Notes: a model not told the origin generated them from the letters alone. DNA of 64,000 bases from Maribellus luteus (GCF_003576475.1 NZ_QWGR01000008.1:1-64000), one strand, 5' to 3'. Positions 11,395 through 20,428 are shown, numbered from the stretch's first letter. Program-made: numbers and translations.

Positions 11395-11772
11395 TTATTT
11401 CAATTCTACTTCAGCTCCGGCTTCTTCCAACTGAGCTTTCAGCGCTTCAGCTTCTTCCTTTGAAATTTTTTCTTTCAAAGCTTTTGGAGCACTGTCAACT
11501 ACTTCTTTTGCTTCTTTTAAGCCAAGACCAGTTAATTCTTTAACGAGTTTAACAACTGCAAGTTTAGAGGCACCTGCTGATTTCAGAATCACGTCAAACT
11601 CAGTCTGTTCAGCAGCAGCTTCTTCGCCACCGCCAGCGGCTGGGCCTGCAACTGCAACTGCAGCAGCAGCTGGTTCAATACCATATTCATCTTTAAGGAT
11701 GCCAGCTAATTCGTTAACCTCTTTAACAGTCAAGTTTACCAACTCTTCTGCAAGCTGTTTTAAATCTGCCAT
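11395..11772 (-). CDS. rplL: 50S ribosomal protein L7/L12
   Basis: A 125-residue stalk protein that recruits and stimulates translational GTPases. The N-terminal dimerisation part (1-32) is followed by an Ala/Gly-rich hinge (about 35-55, [20 protein letters not shown] region) and the conserved C-terminal domain with [18 protein letters not shown] and the KEAEALK helix. It is about 30 bp downstream of rplJ and translated from the same mRNA. Several dimers bind one L10, so it needs higher output than its neighbours; the hairpin just downstream fits that. Confidence 0.98.
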   Translation of the reverse strand: MADLKQLAEELVNLTVKEVNELAGILKDEYGIEPAAAAVAVAGPAAGGGEEAAAEQTEFDVILKSAGASKLAVVKLVKELTGLGLKEAKEVVDSAPKALKEKISKEEAEALKAQLEEAGAEVELK

Positions 11773-11804
11773 TTTTATTACTTTTTAAATTATTTCGTAA
11801 AAAA

Positions 11805-12323
11805 TTATTTTTTCTCTTTCAGTGTTTCTAGAACACCATGAATAATAGTACCACCTGATTGCAGCTGACCAACAACTGTTTTGATCGGTGATTGTAAAAG
11901 GGCCACAACGTCTGCGATAAGCTCGTTTTTAGATTTAACTGAAACCAGCGCATCGAGTTGTTCTGCTCCCATGTAAACTGATTCTTCAACAAATGCAGCC
12001 TTTAAAACAGGCTTCTTTTTCGTTTTGCTGAATTCTTTGATCAGTTTTGCAGGAACGTTACCTGTAGAGGTAAACATTACCGTTGTATTCCCTTTAAGTG
12101 CATCGAAAATCTCTTCAGCATTCTTTGACGAATTCTCAAGAGCTTTACGTAAAAGAGTATTCTTAACAACAACCAGTTTTACATCTTGTTTAAAACATAG
12201 TCTCCTTAAATCACTGGTATCGGCAGCATTTAGTCCACTAGTGTCTGTCAGATAAAAATGGTCGTATGAATCTATCTGTTCTTGTAAATTATTGATAATA
12301 ACTTGTTTCTCTGAACTCTTCAT
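11805..12323 (-). CDS. rplJ: 50S ribosomal protein L10
   Basis: A 172-residue ribosomal stalk base protein that anchors the L7/L12 dimers to 23S rRNA. The N-terminal RNA-binding domain has the usual DTSGLNAADTSDLRR and VVKNTLLRKAL sequences, and the C-terminal helix ends the protein. The gap to rplA is only about 11 bp, so there is no room for the long L10 mRNA-binding leader known in enterobacteria. Autoregulation, if it exists, must use other sequence. Confidence 0.98.
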   Translation of the reverse strand: MKSSEKQVIINNLQEQIDSYDHFYLTDTSGLNAADTSDLRRLCFKQDVKLVVVKNTLLRKALENSSKNAEEIFDALKGNTTVMFTSTGNVPAKLIKEFSKTKKKPVLKAAFVEESVYMGAEQLDALVSVKSKNELIADVVALLQSPIKTVVGQLQSGGTIIHGVLETLKEKK

Positions 12324-12334
12324 AATTCCTATTT

Positions 12335-13030
12335 TTATTCTGCAAACGACTTAGATTCTACCTGAATACCAGGGCTCATGGTACTGGATAAATAGATACT
12401 CTTAATGTAGGTTCCTTTTGCAGCTGTTGGCTTCAGTTTGTTGATCATGTTGATAAACTCAACGGCATTTTCCTTGATCTTTTCGGGAGTAAATGATACT
12501 TTACCGATAGATGTGTGAACGATACCAAATTTATCTACTTTGAAATCAATTTTACCTTGCTTAACTTCTGATATTGCTTTACCAACTTCCATGGTTACGG
12601 TTCCGCTCTTTGGGTTTGGCATCAAACCACGCGGACCAAGGATACGACCCAGCGCACCTACTTTTCCCATAACCGGAGGCATAGTGATAATTACATCAAT
12701 ATCTGTCCAGCCACCTTTAATCTTCTCAACAAAATCGTCGAGACCTACATAGTCAGCTCCGGCGTCTCTGGCTTCCTGTTCTTTGTCAGGAGTAACCAAC
12801 GCCAAAACACGTACCTCTTTTCCTGTTCCATGGGGTAACGAAACTACGCCTCTAACCATCTGGTTAGCTTTTCTTGGATCAACTCCCAAGCGTACGTCAA
12901 TGTCAACAGAAGCATCAAACTTAGTAAAAGTAACTTCTTTCACCAGTTGTGCCGCTTCATCAATTGAGTAAACTTTTCCTTTCTCAAGTTTTTCCAAAGA
13001 AGCTTTTTTATTTTTCGTAATTCTGCCCAT
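12335..13030 (-). CDS. rplA: 50S ribosomal protein L1
   Basis: A 231-residue protein of the mobile L1 stalk, which helps release deacylated tRNA. Signatures visible are [20 protein letters not shown], the central [18 protein letters not shown] loop that contacts rRNA, and the GKISFTPEKI-like strand near the end. The N-terminal [18 protein letters not shown] segment is the normal bacterial start. It lies 21 bp downstream of rplK, which is the classical L11-L1 pair; L1 commonly represses that pair by binding its mRNA. Confidence 0.98.
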   Translation of the reverse strand: MGRITKNKKASLEKLEKGKVYSIDEAAQLVKEVTFTKFDASVDIDVRLGVDPRKANQMVRGVVSLPHGTGKEVRVLALVTPDKEQEARDAGADYVGLDDFVEKIKGGWTDIDVIITMPPVMGKVGALGRILGPRGLMPNPKSGTVTMEVGKAISEVKQGKIDFKVDKFGIVHTSIGKVSFTPEKIKENAVEFINMINKLKPTAAKGTYIKSIYLSSTMSPGIQVESKSFAE

Positions 13031-13051
13031 CGTAAAAGATATTTTTAGTTA

Positions 13052-13489
13052 TTAGAATGGTGAAGTACCTTTAACGGCAATTCCCATACTTCTGGCAGTT
13101 CCAGCTACCATTCTCATTGCTGATTCCACTGTAAAGCAGTTCAGGTCTGACATTTTGCCTTCGGCAATTTGCTTTACCTGATCCCAGTTCACTGAACCCA
13201 CTTTTTTTACGTGAGGCTCTGATGAACCACTTTTTACTTTAGCAGCTTCCAACAGCTGAACAGCTACCGGAGGTTGTTTAATTATGAAGTCAAACGACTT
13301 GTCTGCATAAACAGTGATAATCACCGGAAGCACTTTCCCTGGTTGGTCTTGTGTTCTTCCGTTGAACTGCTTGCAGAACTGCATAATGTTTACCCCCTTG
13401 GCTCCTAATGCTGGTCCTACCGGTGGTGATGGATTAGCAGCACCACCTTTGATTTGTAATTTAATTAATGCAGCAACTTCTTTCGCCAT
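13052..13489 (-). CDS. rplK: 50S ribosomal protein L11
   Basis: A 145-residue protein of the GTPase-associated centre, binding the 23S rRNA site targeted by thiostrepton. The N-terminal domain has the proline-rich [17 protein letters not shown] sequence and the C-terminal domain the [12 protein letters not shown] and [14 protein letters not shown] sequences, all typical. It begins 20 bp after nusG. The order nusG-rplK-rplA-rplJ-rplL-rpoB-rpoC is the usual bacterial one. Confidence 0.98.
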   Translation of the reverse strand: MAKEVAALIKLQIKGGAANPSPPVGPALGAKGVNIMQFCKQFNGRTQDQPGKVLPVIITVYADKSFDFIIKQPPVAVQLLEAAKVKSGSSEPHVKKVGSVNWDQVKQIAEGKMSDLNCFTVESAMRMVAGTARSMGIAVKGTSPF

Positions 13490-13509
13490 AACAATAAATT
13501 AAAGCGTTA

Positions 13510-14058
13510 CTATTCCTTTTCGACTTGCATAAAGCTAAGTTCCAAAGGCGTTTTACGACCAAAAATCTTCACCATTACTTGCAGCTTCTTCTTCTCTTCA
13601 TTGATTTCCTCAATGGTTCCGTTAAAGCCGTTAAATGGTCCATCGATAACTTTCACAGTTTCTCCAACCACATATGGGATATTGATTTCTTCGTCGGTTT
13701 CAGCTAATTCATCCACACGACCTAAAATCCTGTTTACCTCGCTTTGCCGCATCGGTACCGGATCTCCACCCTTGGTGTCGCCTAAAAATCCGATTACGTT
13801 AGGAAAATTCCTTAGTGTGTGTGCAACTTCACCCACTAAAGCGGCTTCGATTAAAACATACCCCGGGAAAAAGTTTCGCTCCTTGCTGATTTTTTTACCA
13901 TTTCGGATTTGATAGACTTTTTCCGTCGGAATGAGAACCTGATCAACAAAACCTTTTAGATCTCCGTTTGCGATTTCGTTTTCGATATATTCCTTTACCT
14001 TCTTCTCCTTGCCTCCAATCGCACGCAGAACATACCATTTTTTACTATTTTCGCTCAT
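13510..14058 (-). CDS. nusG: Transcription termination/antitermination factor NusG
   Basis: A 182-residue general elongation factor. The N-terminal NGN domain (about 6-115) contains WYVLRAIGGKEKKVKEYIE and FFPGYVLIEA, and binds the RNA polymerase clamp. The C-terminal KOW domain (about 128-180) starts with GETVKVIDGPFNGFNGTIEE and ends with TPLELSFMQVEK; it contacts Rho or ribosomal protein S10. It follows secE by about 20 bp, the near-universal secE-nusG pair. Confidence 0.98.
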   Translation of the reverse strand: MSENSKKWYVLRAIGGKEKKVKEYIENEIANGDLKGFVDQVLIPTEKVYQIRNGKKISKERNFFPGYVLIEAALVGEVAHTLRNFPNVIGFLGDTKGGDPVPMRQSEVNRILGRVDELAETDEEINIPYVVGETVKVIDGPFNGFNGTIEEINEEKKKLQVMVKIFGRKTPLELSFMQVEKE

Positions 14059-14077
14059 CTCGACTTAAAGGTTTTGA

Positions 14078-14269
14078 TTAATAAAATAATCCATAAATAA
14101 AACTCATTATGTTTCTGAATGACAGATCCATAAAGAAGATAACTAATGATATAATAAAGGAAGCAATCATTACTACCAGTGCGCTACTTTGTAGCTCTTT
14201 CCAAGTAGGCCATGTTACTTTGTGTACGAGTTCGTCGTACGCCTCTTGCAAGTAAATTTTTAATTTCAT
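14078..14269 (-). CDS. secE: Preprotein translocase subunit SecE
   Basis: A 63-residue inner-membrane subunit that clamps the two halves of SecY. It is the short form: an amphipathic N-terminal helix with the conserved KVTWPTWKELQSSALVVM sequence, then one membrane segment (about 30-50, rich in I, V and F). The length is normal for Bacteroidota. It lies directly upstream of nusG. A gap of about 200 bp separates it from tuf and holds the tRNA-like remnant and the tuf hairpin. Confidence 0.95.
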   Translation of the reverse strand: MKLKIYLQEAYDELVHKVTWPTWKELQSSALVVMIASFIISLVIFFMDLSFRNIMSFIYGLFY

Positions 14270-14372
14270 GTGATAATTTTATTATCTACGCAACAAATGA
14301 AACCTGCGTAATCTTCTCTTTCCTTAAGAGAAAAACTTATGCATGCTTCATTCTAAAGGTTCATTGTTTTGT

Positions 14373-14430
14373 ACGAAAGGTAAGCTTCGAACTTACTGTT
14401 TACAACCACTCCCATCTGAGATTCTTTCGT
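14373..14430 (-). pseudogene. tRNA-like remnant lacking the anticodon arm
   Basis: Read on the minus strand, 14430 to 14373: ACGAAAG forms a perfect 7-bp acceptor stem with CTTTCGT. GTAAG-TTCGAAG-CTTAC is a perfect 5-bp T-arm with a TTCGA loop. The stretch AATCTCAGATGGGAG matches a D-arm at the usual invariant places (A14, G18, G19, A21). Between D-arm and T-arm there are only nine bases where a tRNA has the anticodon stem-loop and variable loop. It sits where tRNA-Trp lies in many bacteria (tuf-trnW-secE), so I read it as a decayed tRNA gene or a tRNA-shaped processing signal. It cannot decode. No base matches a Trp anticodon loop. Confidence 0.6.
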
Positions 14431-14434
14431 GAGT

Positions 14435-14458
14435 AGTCCCGGGCCGAAACCCGGGACT
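14435..14458 (-). terminator. Strong hairpin after tuf without a T tract
   Basis: A perfect 9-bp GC-rich stem, AGTCCCGGG with CCCGGGACT and a six-base loop, lies 20 bp past the tuf stop. No T run follows, so it may act as an mRNA 3'-end stabiliser or processing site rather than a true intrinsic terminator. The next feature, about 4 bp on, is the tRNA-like remnant. Confidence 0.55.
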
Positions 14459-14477
14459 AATATCTTATCGAATTGTA

Positions 14478-15665
14478 TTATTCAACAATTTCAGTTACCT
14501 GACCAGCACCTACTGTACGTCCACCTTCGCGGATTGCGAAACGAAGACCAATGTTCAGAGCCACTGGGTAGATCAATTCTACTTCGATTGATACGTTATC
14601 ACCAGGCATAACCATTTCGCGGCCAGCTTCCAGGTGAATTTCACCAGTTACGTCCAATGTACGCAGGTAGAACTGAGGACGGTATTTATTGTGGAATGGA
14701 GTGTGACGTCCACCTTCTTCTTTTTTCAATACGTAAACCTCAGCTTTGAATCTTTTGTGAGGAGTGATTGAACCTGGTTTTGCCAAGATCTGTCCACGTT
14801 TGATTTCTTTTTTGTCAACACCACGCAACAACAAACCTACGTTGTCACCAGCTTGTCCATCGTCCAAAATCTTACGGAACATTTCAACCCCTGTACATAC
14901 AGTCTTACGACCTTCTGCACCCAAACCAATCAACTGCAGTTCATCACCAGTGTGAACAACACCAGTTTCGATACGACCTGTTGCTACAGTACCACGACCA
15001 GTGATCGAGAATACGTCTTCAACCGGCATCAGGAATGGTTTGTCAATATCACGTGGAGGCAGCGGGATCCAAGTATCACAAGCTTCCATCAATTCCAATA
15101 CTTTTTCTTCCCATTCTGGTTCACCATTCAATGCACCAAGTGCAGAACCTTTGATAACAGGAGTATTATCACCGTCAAACTCATAGAAATCAAGCAACTC
15201 ACGGATTTCCATTTCAACAAGTTCCAATAACTCTTCATCGTCAACCATATCCACTTTATTCATGAATACGACCAATTTAGGTACGTTTACCTGACGAGCA
15301 AGAAGAATGTGTTCACGCGTTTGTGGCATAGGACCATCAGTAGCGGCAACAACGATAATAGCACCGTCCATCTGAGCAGCACCAGTTACCATGTTCTTAA
15401 CGTAGTCGGCGTGACCAGGACAGTCAACGTGTGCATAGTGACGAGTAGCTGTCTGATACTCTACGTGCGCGGTATTTATAGTAATACCCCTTTCTTTTTC
15501 TTCCGGAGCATTGTCAATTTGGTCAAATGCTTTAACTTCTGACCATCCTTTTTTAGCTAATACCATAGTAATAGCTGCAGTCAGGGTAGTCTTACCATGG
15601 TCAACGTGGCCAATAGTACCAATGTTAACATGGTCCTTATCCCTTACAAACGTTTGTTTAGCCAT
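14478..15665 (-). CDS. tuf: Translation elongation factor Tu
   Basis: A 395-residue GTPase that carries aminoacyl-tRNA to the ribosome. The G domain has GHVDHGKT (P-loop), [12 protein letters not shown] (switch I), DCPGHADY (G3), NKVD (G4) and GSALGAL (G5). Domains 2 and 3 follow, including [13 protein letters not shown] and the C-terminal [15 protein letters not shown]. Length is normal. The gene lies about 40 bp below tRNA-Thr with no terminator between, so the tRNAs and tuf probably share a transcript. Codon use is strongly biased, as expected for one of the most abundant cell proteins. Confidence 0.99.
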   Translation of the reverse strand: MAKQTFVRDKDHVNIGTIGHVDHGKTTLTAAITMVLAKKGWSEVKAFDQIDNAPEEKERGITINTAHVEYQTATRHYAHVDCPGHADYVKNMVTGAAQMDGAIIVVAATDGPMPQTREHILLARQVNVPKLVVFMNKVDMVDDEELLELVEMEIRELLDFYEFDGDNTPVIKGSALGALNGEPEWEEKVLELMEACDTWIPLPPRDIDKPFLMPVEDVFSITGRGTVATGRIETGVVHTGDELQLIGLGAEGRKTVCTGVEMFRKILDDGQAGDNVGLLLRGVDKKEIKRGQILAKPGSITPHKRFKAEVYVLKKEEGGRHTPFHNKYRPQFYLRTLDVTGEIHLEAGREMVMPGDNVSIEVELIYPVALNIGLRFAIREGGRTVGAGQVTEIVE

Positions 15666-15704
15666 AATTGCAAAATTTTAATTTATTTATCTTTAATTCA
15701 TCTG

Positions 15705-15776
<72 letters not shown>

Positions 15777-15841
15777 CTTACACACAAGAAGAGATGGGAA
15801 TTAAGAGCAGTTATTTACTCAAAATTCCGATCCCTAAATTG

Positions 15842-15914
15842 AGCGGGAAACGGGACTCAAACCCGCGACCCTTAGCTTGGAAGGCTAATGCTCTATCAAC
15901 TGAGCTATTCCCGC
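15842..15914 (-). tRNA. tRNA-Gly (anticodon TCC)
   Basis: The minus strand folds as a cloverleaf: acceptor GCGGGAA with TTCCCGC, D-arm GCTCAGTTGATAGAGC, anticodon arm TTAGC-CTTCCAA-GCTAA (anticodon TCC) and a T-arm with TTTGAGT. CCA is not encoded. It is the first gene after the probable promoter at 15943-15950 and lies 65 bp above tRNA-Thr. Confidence 0.96.
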
Positions 15915-15942
15915 TTATACTTTCCACGCAAAAAATGCGGTG

Positions 15943-15950
15943 CAAAATTA
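15943..15950 (-). promoter_or_regulatory. Probable promoter -7 box for the tRNA-tuf unit
   Basis: TAATTTTG on the minus strand matches the Bacteroidota -7 consensus TAnnTTTG and lies 28 bp upstream of tRNA-Gly. No clear TTTG is present at the expected distance, so the -33 part is weak. The rest of the 260-bp gap up to hpf is AT-rich and shows no gene. Confidence 0.45.
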
Positions 15951-16174
15951 CAACTTTTTTCCAAACTACCGAATAAAAAATTCACTATCCGATAAAATCG
16001 GTAAATTTTTCTTGTACTTCGGTAAAAATCAAGCAAAACCATGTAACCAATTCGCACCTGATTTTCTTCGAAAGCCCAATATATTCAGCTGTTGTAAGAA
16101 CGCCCCTAAAAAGGGTTTGCAAATGTAAAAATTATATTTTAAAAACCTAAAACTTGATCGTCAAATTTTAAATT

Positions 16175-16477
16175 TTATTTGTTTTTAAGTTTCTCCTTGT
16201 ATTTATCGATTTGCTTTTTGAGTGCATCTGTCGCCAAATCAATTGCTTCCTCAAAAGAATCAGCCTGTTTCTTCGCGAATAAATTGTCTTGTGCAGGAAT
16301 TGAAAGCTCTAACTCAGCAACCTTGTTATTTGCTGCTTCAGGCTTAATAACTTTTAAAGTCACCTCAGCCTTGATAATGCCATCAAAAAAAGTATCCAGT
16401 TTCCCTACCTTTTTATTTACGAAATCTACCAATTTCTGATCGGCATTAAAATGTACTGAATTAATTTTTACTTCCAT
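16175..16477 (-). CDS. hpf: Ribosome hibernation-promoting factor, short HPF/YfiA type
   Basis: A 100-residue protein that binds the small subunit between head and body, blocking mRNA and tRNA sites in resting cells. The fold is visible as beta-alpha-beta-beta-beta-alpha: INSVHFNADQKLVDFVNKKV, then LTLKVIKPEA-type strands, then DSFEEAIDLATDALKKQIDKYK as the final helix. There is no extra C-terminal dimerisation domain, so this is the short form. It starts 2 bp after xerC, giving the operon rpsU-xerC-hpf. Confidence 0.93.
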   Translation of the reverse strand: MEVKINSVHFNADQKLVDFVNKKVGKLDTFFDGIIKAEVTLKVIKPEAANNKVAELELSIPAQDNLFAKKQADSFEEAIDLATDALKKQIDKYKEKLKNK

Positions 16478-16479
16478 AA

Positions 16480-17379
16480 TTAATCGTTTTTATCACCACG
16501 AGGGTGGGCTTGTTTATAACTGTCGCGCAGCTTCTCGAAGGTTGTATGCGTATATACCTGGGTAGCTGCTAAATTTGAATGTCCTAACAACTCTTTTACC
16601 GCATTTAAATCGGCACCTCTGTTCAATAAATGAGTGGCATAAGTATGGCGTAAAACATGGGGACTTCTCTTTTCCAATGAGGTAACCTTCCCCAAACTAT
16701 TCTTTACCAAACGGTAAACAAGCTTTTCGTAAACCTGTTCTCCTTTATCTGTCACCAGTAAATACTCGGTCTTATGCCCAAACTCTTTGTCCCGTGCTCC
16801 AATATAATCATTTAATAGCTCGTTTATCTCGCGCGGATAAGGAATTACTCTTTCTTTTTGCCTTTTTCCCAAAACCCGGATCAAATATTCTTTTGAGTCG
16901 ATGTCCCGGTCACGCAATCCAATCAGTTCCGATAACCTCATCCCTGTTCCGTAAAACAATGAAAGTATCAACTTGTCCCTAACGCCAGAAAAGGTACTGT
17001 CAAAAACCAACCCGTCATCCAGTAAATGATTCAAACTGTTTTCATCTACAAAGGTTGGCAGTTTCTTCCTCACTTTTGGCAAGGTAAGATTTACCGCCGG
17101 GTTGGAAACAACAATCTCTTCGCGCATCAAATAATTATAAAAAGACTTCACCGAGGTTACTTTCCGATGAATACTTCTTGGAGTCAATCCTTGCTCCATA
17201 AGCTCAAGCAGCCAACTTCTCACCGAACCGAAATCAACCTCTTTAACATGAAATTCCCCGATCACTTTTGTGTAAAAATCCACAAACTGATCGAGGTCAT
17301 TTTTATATGCCACTACCGTATGAGGAGAGTATCTCTTCTCATACTTCAAATAGTTGATAAACGATTCCTGATAACTCAT
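16480..17379 (-). CDS. xerC: Tyrosine recombinase XerC-type
   Basis: A 299-residue site-specific recombinase that, with a partner, resolves chromosome dimers at dif. The N-terminal SAM-like core-binding domain (about 1-90) contains FINYLKYEKRYSPHTVVAYKNDL. The catalytic domain has the first Arg in YGTGMRLSELIGL, the Lys region LGKRQKERVIPYP, the HVLRHTYATHLLNRG box, and LGHSNLAATQVYTH with the nucleophilic Tyr. All catalytic residues appear present. It sits between rpsU and hpf as a normal core gene, not near integron or phage genes, so a housekeeping role is likely. XerC versus XerD cannot be settled without a tree. Confidence 0.92.
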   Translation of the reverse strand: MSYQESFINYLKYEKRYSPHTVVAYKNDLDQFVDFYTKVIGEFHVKEVDFGSVRSWLLELMEQGLTPRSIHRKVTSVKSFYNYLMREEIVVSNPAVNLTLPKVRKKLPTFVDENSLNHLLDDGLVFDSTFSGVRDKLILSLFYGTGMRLSELIGLRDRDIDSKEYLIRVLGKRQKERVIPYPREINELLNDYIGARDKEFGHKTEYLLVTDKGEQVYEKLVYRLVKNSLGKVTSLEKRSPHVLRHTYATHLLNRGADLNAVKELLGHSNLAATQVYTHTTFEKLRDSYKQAHPRGDKND

Positions 17380-17417
17380 CGGCCATCTCTACAAAAAATC
17401 AGGAACCACTAAACTAG

Positions 17418-17609
17418 TTAGTCTTCCTGTTGCTGCAAACCTTGTACGTAAGCTGCTTTCTTCAACTCTTCCCTTCTCTTTACCGAAGGTTTGGTAAATT
17501 TCTGACGTTCGCGCAATTCCTTAATTACACCTGTCTTTTCGAATTTTCTCTTGAACCTTTTCAAGGCTCTTTCAATATTTTCGCCCTCTTTTACCGGAAT
17601 AATAATCAT
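17418..17609 (-). CDS. rpsU: 30S ribosomal protein S21
   Basis: A 63-residue basic small-subunit protein. The sequence MIIIPVKEGENIERALKRF followed by a highly basic KRKFEKTGVIKELRERQKF stretch is diagnostic. The ATG at 17609 is preferred to an upstream in-frame codon because it gives the family's standard MIIIPVK start and leaves a leader of about 25-30 bases after the canonical promoter. In Bacteroidota, S21 is linked to anti-Shine-Dalgarno masking, which fits the weak ribosome-binding sites seen across this window. Confidence 0.96.
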   Translation of the reverse strand: MIIIPVKEGENIERALKRFKRKFEKTGVIKELRERQKFTKPSVKRREELKKAAYVQGLQQQED

Positions 17610-17642
17610 ATCTATCGGTTTTAACTTTTTTAAATTGAGGCG

Positions 17643-17673
17643 CAAATTTAGAAATTATTCATACTATATCAAA
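17643..17673 (-). promoter_or_regulatory. Canonical Bacteroidota promoter of rpsU
   Basis: On the minus strand TTTG is followed by exactly 19 bases and then TAAATTTG (matching TAnnTTTG). This is the textbook arrangement for the primary sigma factor of the phylum and the best promoter match in the window. It would start the rpsU-xerC-hpf transcript. Confidence 0.85.
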
Positions 17674-17725
17674 TTTAAAGTAAAAAAATAATAATTCCTA
17701 TCTGCTAAATTCAGTTTTAGGATTT

Positions 17726-18823
17726 TTAACGACAGGTAAGATACGGTCTGACTCGCTCGAATGTCACGTCATCAAACCCCTGTAATGCAGCAACTTCGGC
17801 AATACTTTTGAATGCCCCCAGTTTCTCTTTTCTGTCCAAAATCTGGGCTACCTGCTCTTTAGATAAATATGGATGACGCAACAGTTCGGCAAACTCTAAA
17901 AAATTGATCCTCATTTTTCTGATCTGGAGAGTATCGGTGTAGATATAGTCTTCGAGCCTGTGGAAAGTATCCTCCGGAAAGTTGTAAACCTCCAGCAGTT
18001 GTTTGGGGGTATAATAGCCTCCCAACAATTCACGGTACCGAATGATTCTTTTTGCATAGGCTGGTCCAATTCCCGGCAATTTAATCAGTAAAGCAGAGTC
18101 AGCACTATTTAACTCAACCATTGGAATCTCATCGAAAGAAGGTACGATCACTTCATTTACCGAATCAAGCTTTATGAATGGTTTTACTTTGATGAACAGA
18201 ACAGAGTCCACTCCGTAAATTTTGAGCATATCATCAGCTTTTCGAAATACGCCACCGCTTAAACGGTAATTCACCAGGTTGCTTGCCTGGTAATTAGTAA
18301 AGCCCATAGTTCTCAACTCTTCTTTTGTAATTGTATTCGGATCGAAATAGTCAAGAGCTTTCATCTCGGGCTTATCTATTCCCGAAGAAGAAGATCTTAA
18401 CTTCTCTGAAGGAATTTCCAGGTACTTCTCCACCACCTCATAAATAGAATCAGTCATTCCGTATATCTTCCGGAAATCACTGGCTGTTTTAAACCGACCT
18501 CCTGCACGCCTGTACGATACTATATTTCTTTTTATGGGTTCCGGAATATCCAGTGAATCAAGTTGAGGGCGTGAAATACTATTGGGATTAAATGAGAAAA
18601 GCCTTCTTGATTCATTTTCCGGGATCTCCATTTCAGCTTCCCATTCTTCTAGCAGTTTCTTTATCTCAGAAAAATCGGTTCCCTCTTTTGGCGGCAAGTA
18701 ATCTACCAGGCCGTTTATAAGTACAGAAACAAAAAGAAGACCGGCCAGAATAAGTATGGCATTTCGATCCGACCTCGAATAAGTAAGGTATTGACGTTTT
18801 ATGCGTTGTAGGAACTTCTTCAT
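17726..18823 (-). CDS. Membrane-anchored helix-hairpin-helix protein (ComEA-like repeats)
   Basis: A 365-residue protein with a basic N-terminus and one membrane segment at about 23-42, followed by a soluble part carrying several helix-hairpin-helix modules: around 100-130 (YRRAGGRFKTASDFRKIYGM), 185-215 (YRLSGGVFRKADDMLKIYGV), 240-285 (ELNSADSALLIKLPGIGPAYAKRI type) and the C-terminus (KLGAFKSIAEVAALQGF). The third copy is the closest match to the DNA-binding motif of ComEA. DNA binding at the inner-membrane surface or periplasm is likely, and a competence-type role is possible, but no other competence gene is nearby. Confidence 0.82.
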   Translation of the reverse strand: MKKFLQRIKRQYLTYSRSDRNAILILAGLLFVSVLINGLVDYLPPKEGTDFSEIKKLLEEWEAEMEIPENESRRLFSFNPNSISRPQLDSLDIPEPIKRNIVSYRRAGGRFKTASDFRKIYGMTDSIYEVVEKYLEIPSEKLRSSSSGIDKPEMKALDYFDPNTITKEELRTMGFTNYQASNLVNYRLSGGVFRKADDMLKIYGVDSVLFIKVKPFIKLDSVNEVIVPSFDEIPMVELNSADSALLIKLPGIGPAYAKRIIRYRELLGGYYTPKQLLEVYNFPEDTFHRLEDYIYTDTLQIRKMRINFLEFAELLRHPYLSKEQVAQILDRKEKLGAFKSIAEVAALQGFDDVTFERVRPYLTCR

Positions 18824-18891
18824 TGTGCTCGGAAATAAAGATGAAGATTAGCACATTACAAGTTATTAAAAATGAACGAGTAAAGCAACGC

Positions 18892-18918
18892 AAAAAAAAA
18901 GCCGGATCTACCGGCTTT
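18892..18918 (-). terminator. Terminator of the sodium-dependent transporter gene
   Basis: AAAGCCGG-ATCTA-CCGGCTTT is a perfect 8-bp stem. On the minus strand it runs into nine T residues (18892-18900). It lies 22 bp past the transporter stop. Confidence 0.93.
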
Positions 18919-18939
18919 CATAATTTTCAAGTATCGTTT

Positions 18940-20313
18940 CTATGTAATTCCTTTTATGAAAAGTGCAGCAACGGCTATTATCCCGATGGCTACCGGAGCG
19001 ATGTACCGGATGATAAAAAAGACGACTTTGTAAAGCGATGATTTCAACTGTCCCTGATTGCTCAGCTCGTCCAGGAAATTGATTTTGCCCAACTTCCAAC
19101 CGACAAATATTACAATTAACAAGGCCCCAAAAGTTAACATGATGTTGGCCGAAGCAAAATCGAGCAGCCCAAATATTGTTTTTCCGAAAATGAGGAAATT
19201 GCTCAATACGCCAAACGACAATGTTGCCAACACTCCCAAAACACTAATCGAAACGGATGCAATTAAAGTAGCCTTTCCTCTTGATAATTTTAATTCTTCC
19301 TTCAAATAGGCAACCACAACTTCCAGCACCGAGATGGTGGAAGTGAGCGCAGCCACACACAAAAGAAAAAAGAAAATAACGGCAAACACCACACCTCCGG
19401 GCATAGCTTTGAAAACATTGGGCAGCACTTCAAAAACCAATCCCGGGCCGGGCGACATCTGATCAACCGATCCGACCGAGAAGGCAAAAATGGCAGGAAT
19501 TACCATCAGACTTGCCAGAATGGCGATGAAGGTATCAGTAAAAGCTACCTGAGAGGCAGTCTTTAAAAGGTGATTGTCTTTTTGAATATAAGAACCGTAG
19601 GTTATGAGCGTTCCCATACCGATACTCAATGAGAAAGCTGCCTGTCCCAGGGCCATTAAAACCGTCTTAAAATTAACGGCCGACCAATCGGGGATAAACA
19701 AATAACGAATCCCCTCGCCGGCACCGGGTAAAGTAACCGAACGCACCACAACCAGTGCAATCAGAATAACCAATACCGGCATAAGTATTTTGGTGAACTT
19801 CTCTATTCCTTTTTTGATTCCGCCATACACCACCAATCCCGTGATTACCATAATCACCAATTGCCAGATAACAGGACGCGCCGAACTTGAGCTAAAACCG
19901 GCAAAATTCGACACCATATCATCGGTATGTAACAGCTTTCCGCTGACTGCCTGCACCAGGTACTCCAAAGTCCAACCAGCCACCGTGCTGTAAAACGAAA
20001 GAATGGCAAAGGCGGTTATAATTCCGAGCGAGCCTACCAAATACCACGGGCTTTTGGGTGCAAGCTTCTTAAACGAGCCAAAGGCATTGAGCTGGGCACG
20101 CCGCCCGATGGTGAACTCAGACAGCATTACCGGAATCCCGATAAGAATGATAAACCCGATATAAAGCATCAAAAAAGCTCCCCCTCCGTTTTGAGTAGTT
20201 ACAAGCGGGAACCTCCAGATATTCCCCAAGCCTACCGCAGAACCGGCAGCTGCAGCAATAACACCAAATTTAGAGCTAAAAGAGTCTCTGTTTCCGGAAG
20301 GAAGATTTGCCAT
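18940..20313 (-). CDS. Sodium-dependent transporter of the NSS/SNF family
   Basis: A 457-residue inner-membrane symporter of the LeuT-fold family, which couples Na+ entry to uptake of amino acids or related amines. The opening FGVIAAAAGSAVGLGNIWRFP is the hallmark of transmembrane segment 1 and holds part of the Na+ and substrate sites. About 11-12 hydrophobic segments follow, including GGGAFLMLYIGFIILIGIPV (TM2) and the TM6 region FSLSIGMGTLITYGSYI, which has the unwound-helix motif. The substrate cannot be told from the sequence. It has its own terminator, and the DNA upstream faces the end of tamL. Confidence 0.93.
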   Translation of the reverse strand: MANLPSGNRDSFSSKFGVIAAAAGSAVGLGNIWRFPLVTTQNGGGAFLMLYIGFIILIGIPVMLSEFTIGRRAQLNAFGSFKKLAPKSPWYLVGSLGIITAFAILSFYSTVAGWTLEYLVQAVSGKLLHTDDMVSNFAGFSSSSARPVIWQLVIMVITGLVVYGGIKKGIEKFTKILMPVLVILIALVVVRSVTLPGAGEGIRYLFIPDWSAVNFKTVLMALGQAAFSLSIGMGTLITYGSYIQKDNHLLKTASQVAFTDTFIAILASLMVIPAIFAFSVGSVDQMSPGPGLVFEVLPNVFKAMPGGVVFAVIFFFLLCVAALTSTISVLEVVVAYLKEELKLSRGKATLIASVSISVLGVLATLSFGVLSNFLIFGKTIFGLLDFASANIMLTFGALLIVIFVGWKLGKINFLDELSNQGQLKSSLYKVVFFIIRYIAPVAIGIIAVAALFIKGIT

Positions 20314-20428
20314 AAAATTTCAGTTAAATATTTTATACTCAGATATGCTTACGATTTCTCATGCTTTGCGCACCAAAAATGCAAAAAAATAATTCTATCC
20401 GATATAAAACCTGGCAAAAAAGGGAAAA

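Noticed and set aside
16480-17379. XerC-type gene as an integrase of a mobile element
   Set aside because: It sits in the core rpsU-hpf operon with no attachment repeats or phage genes nearby.
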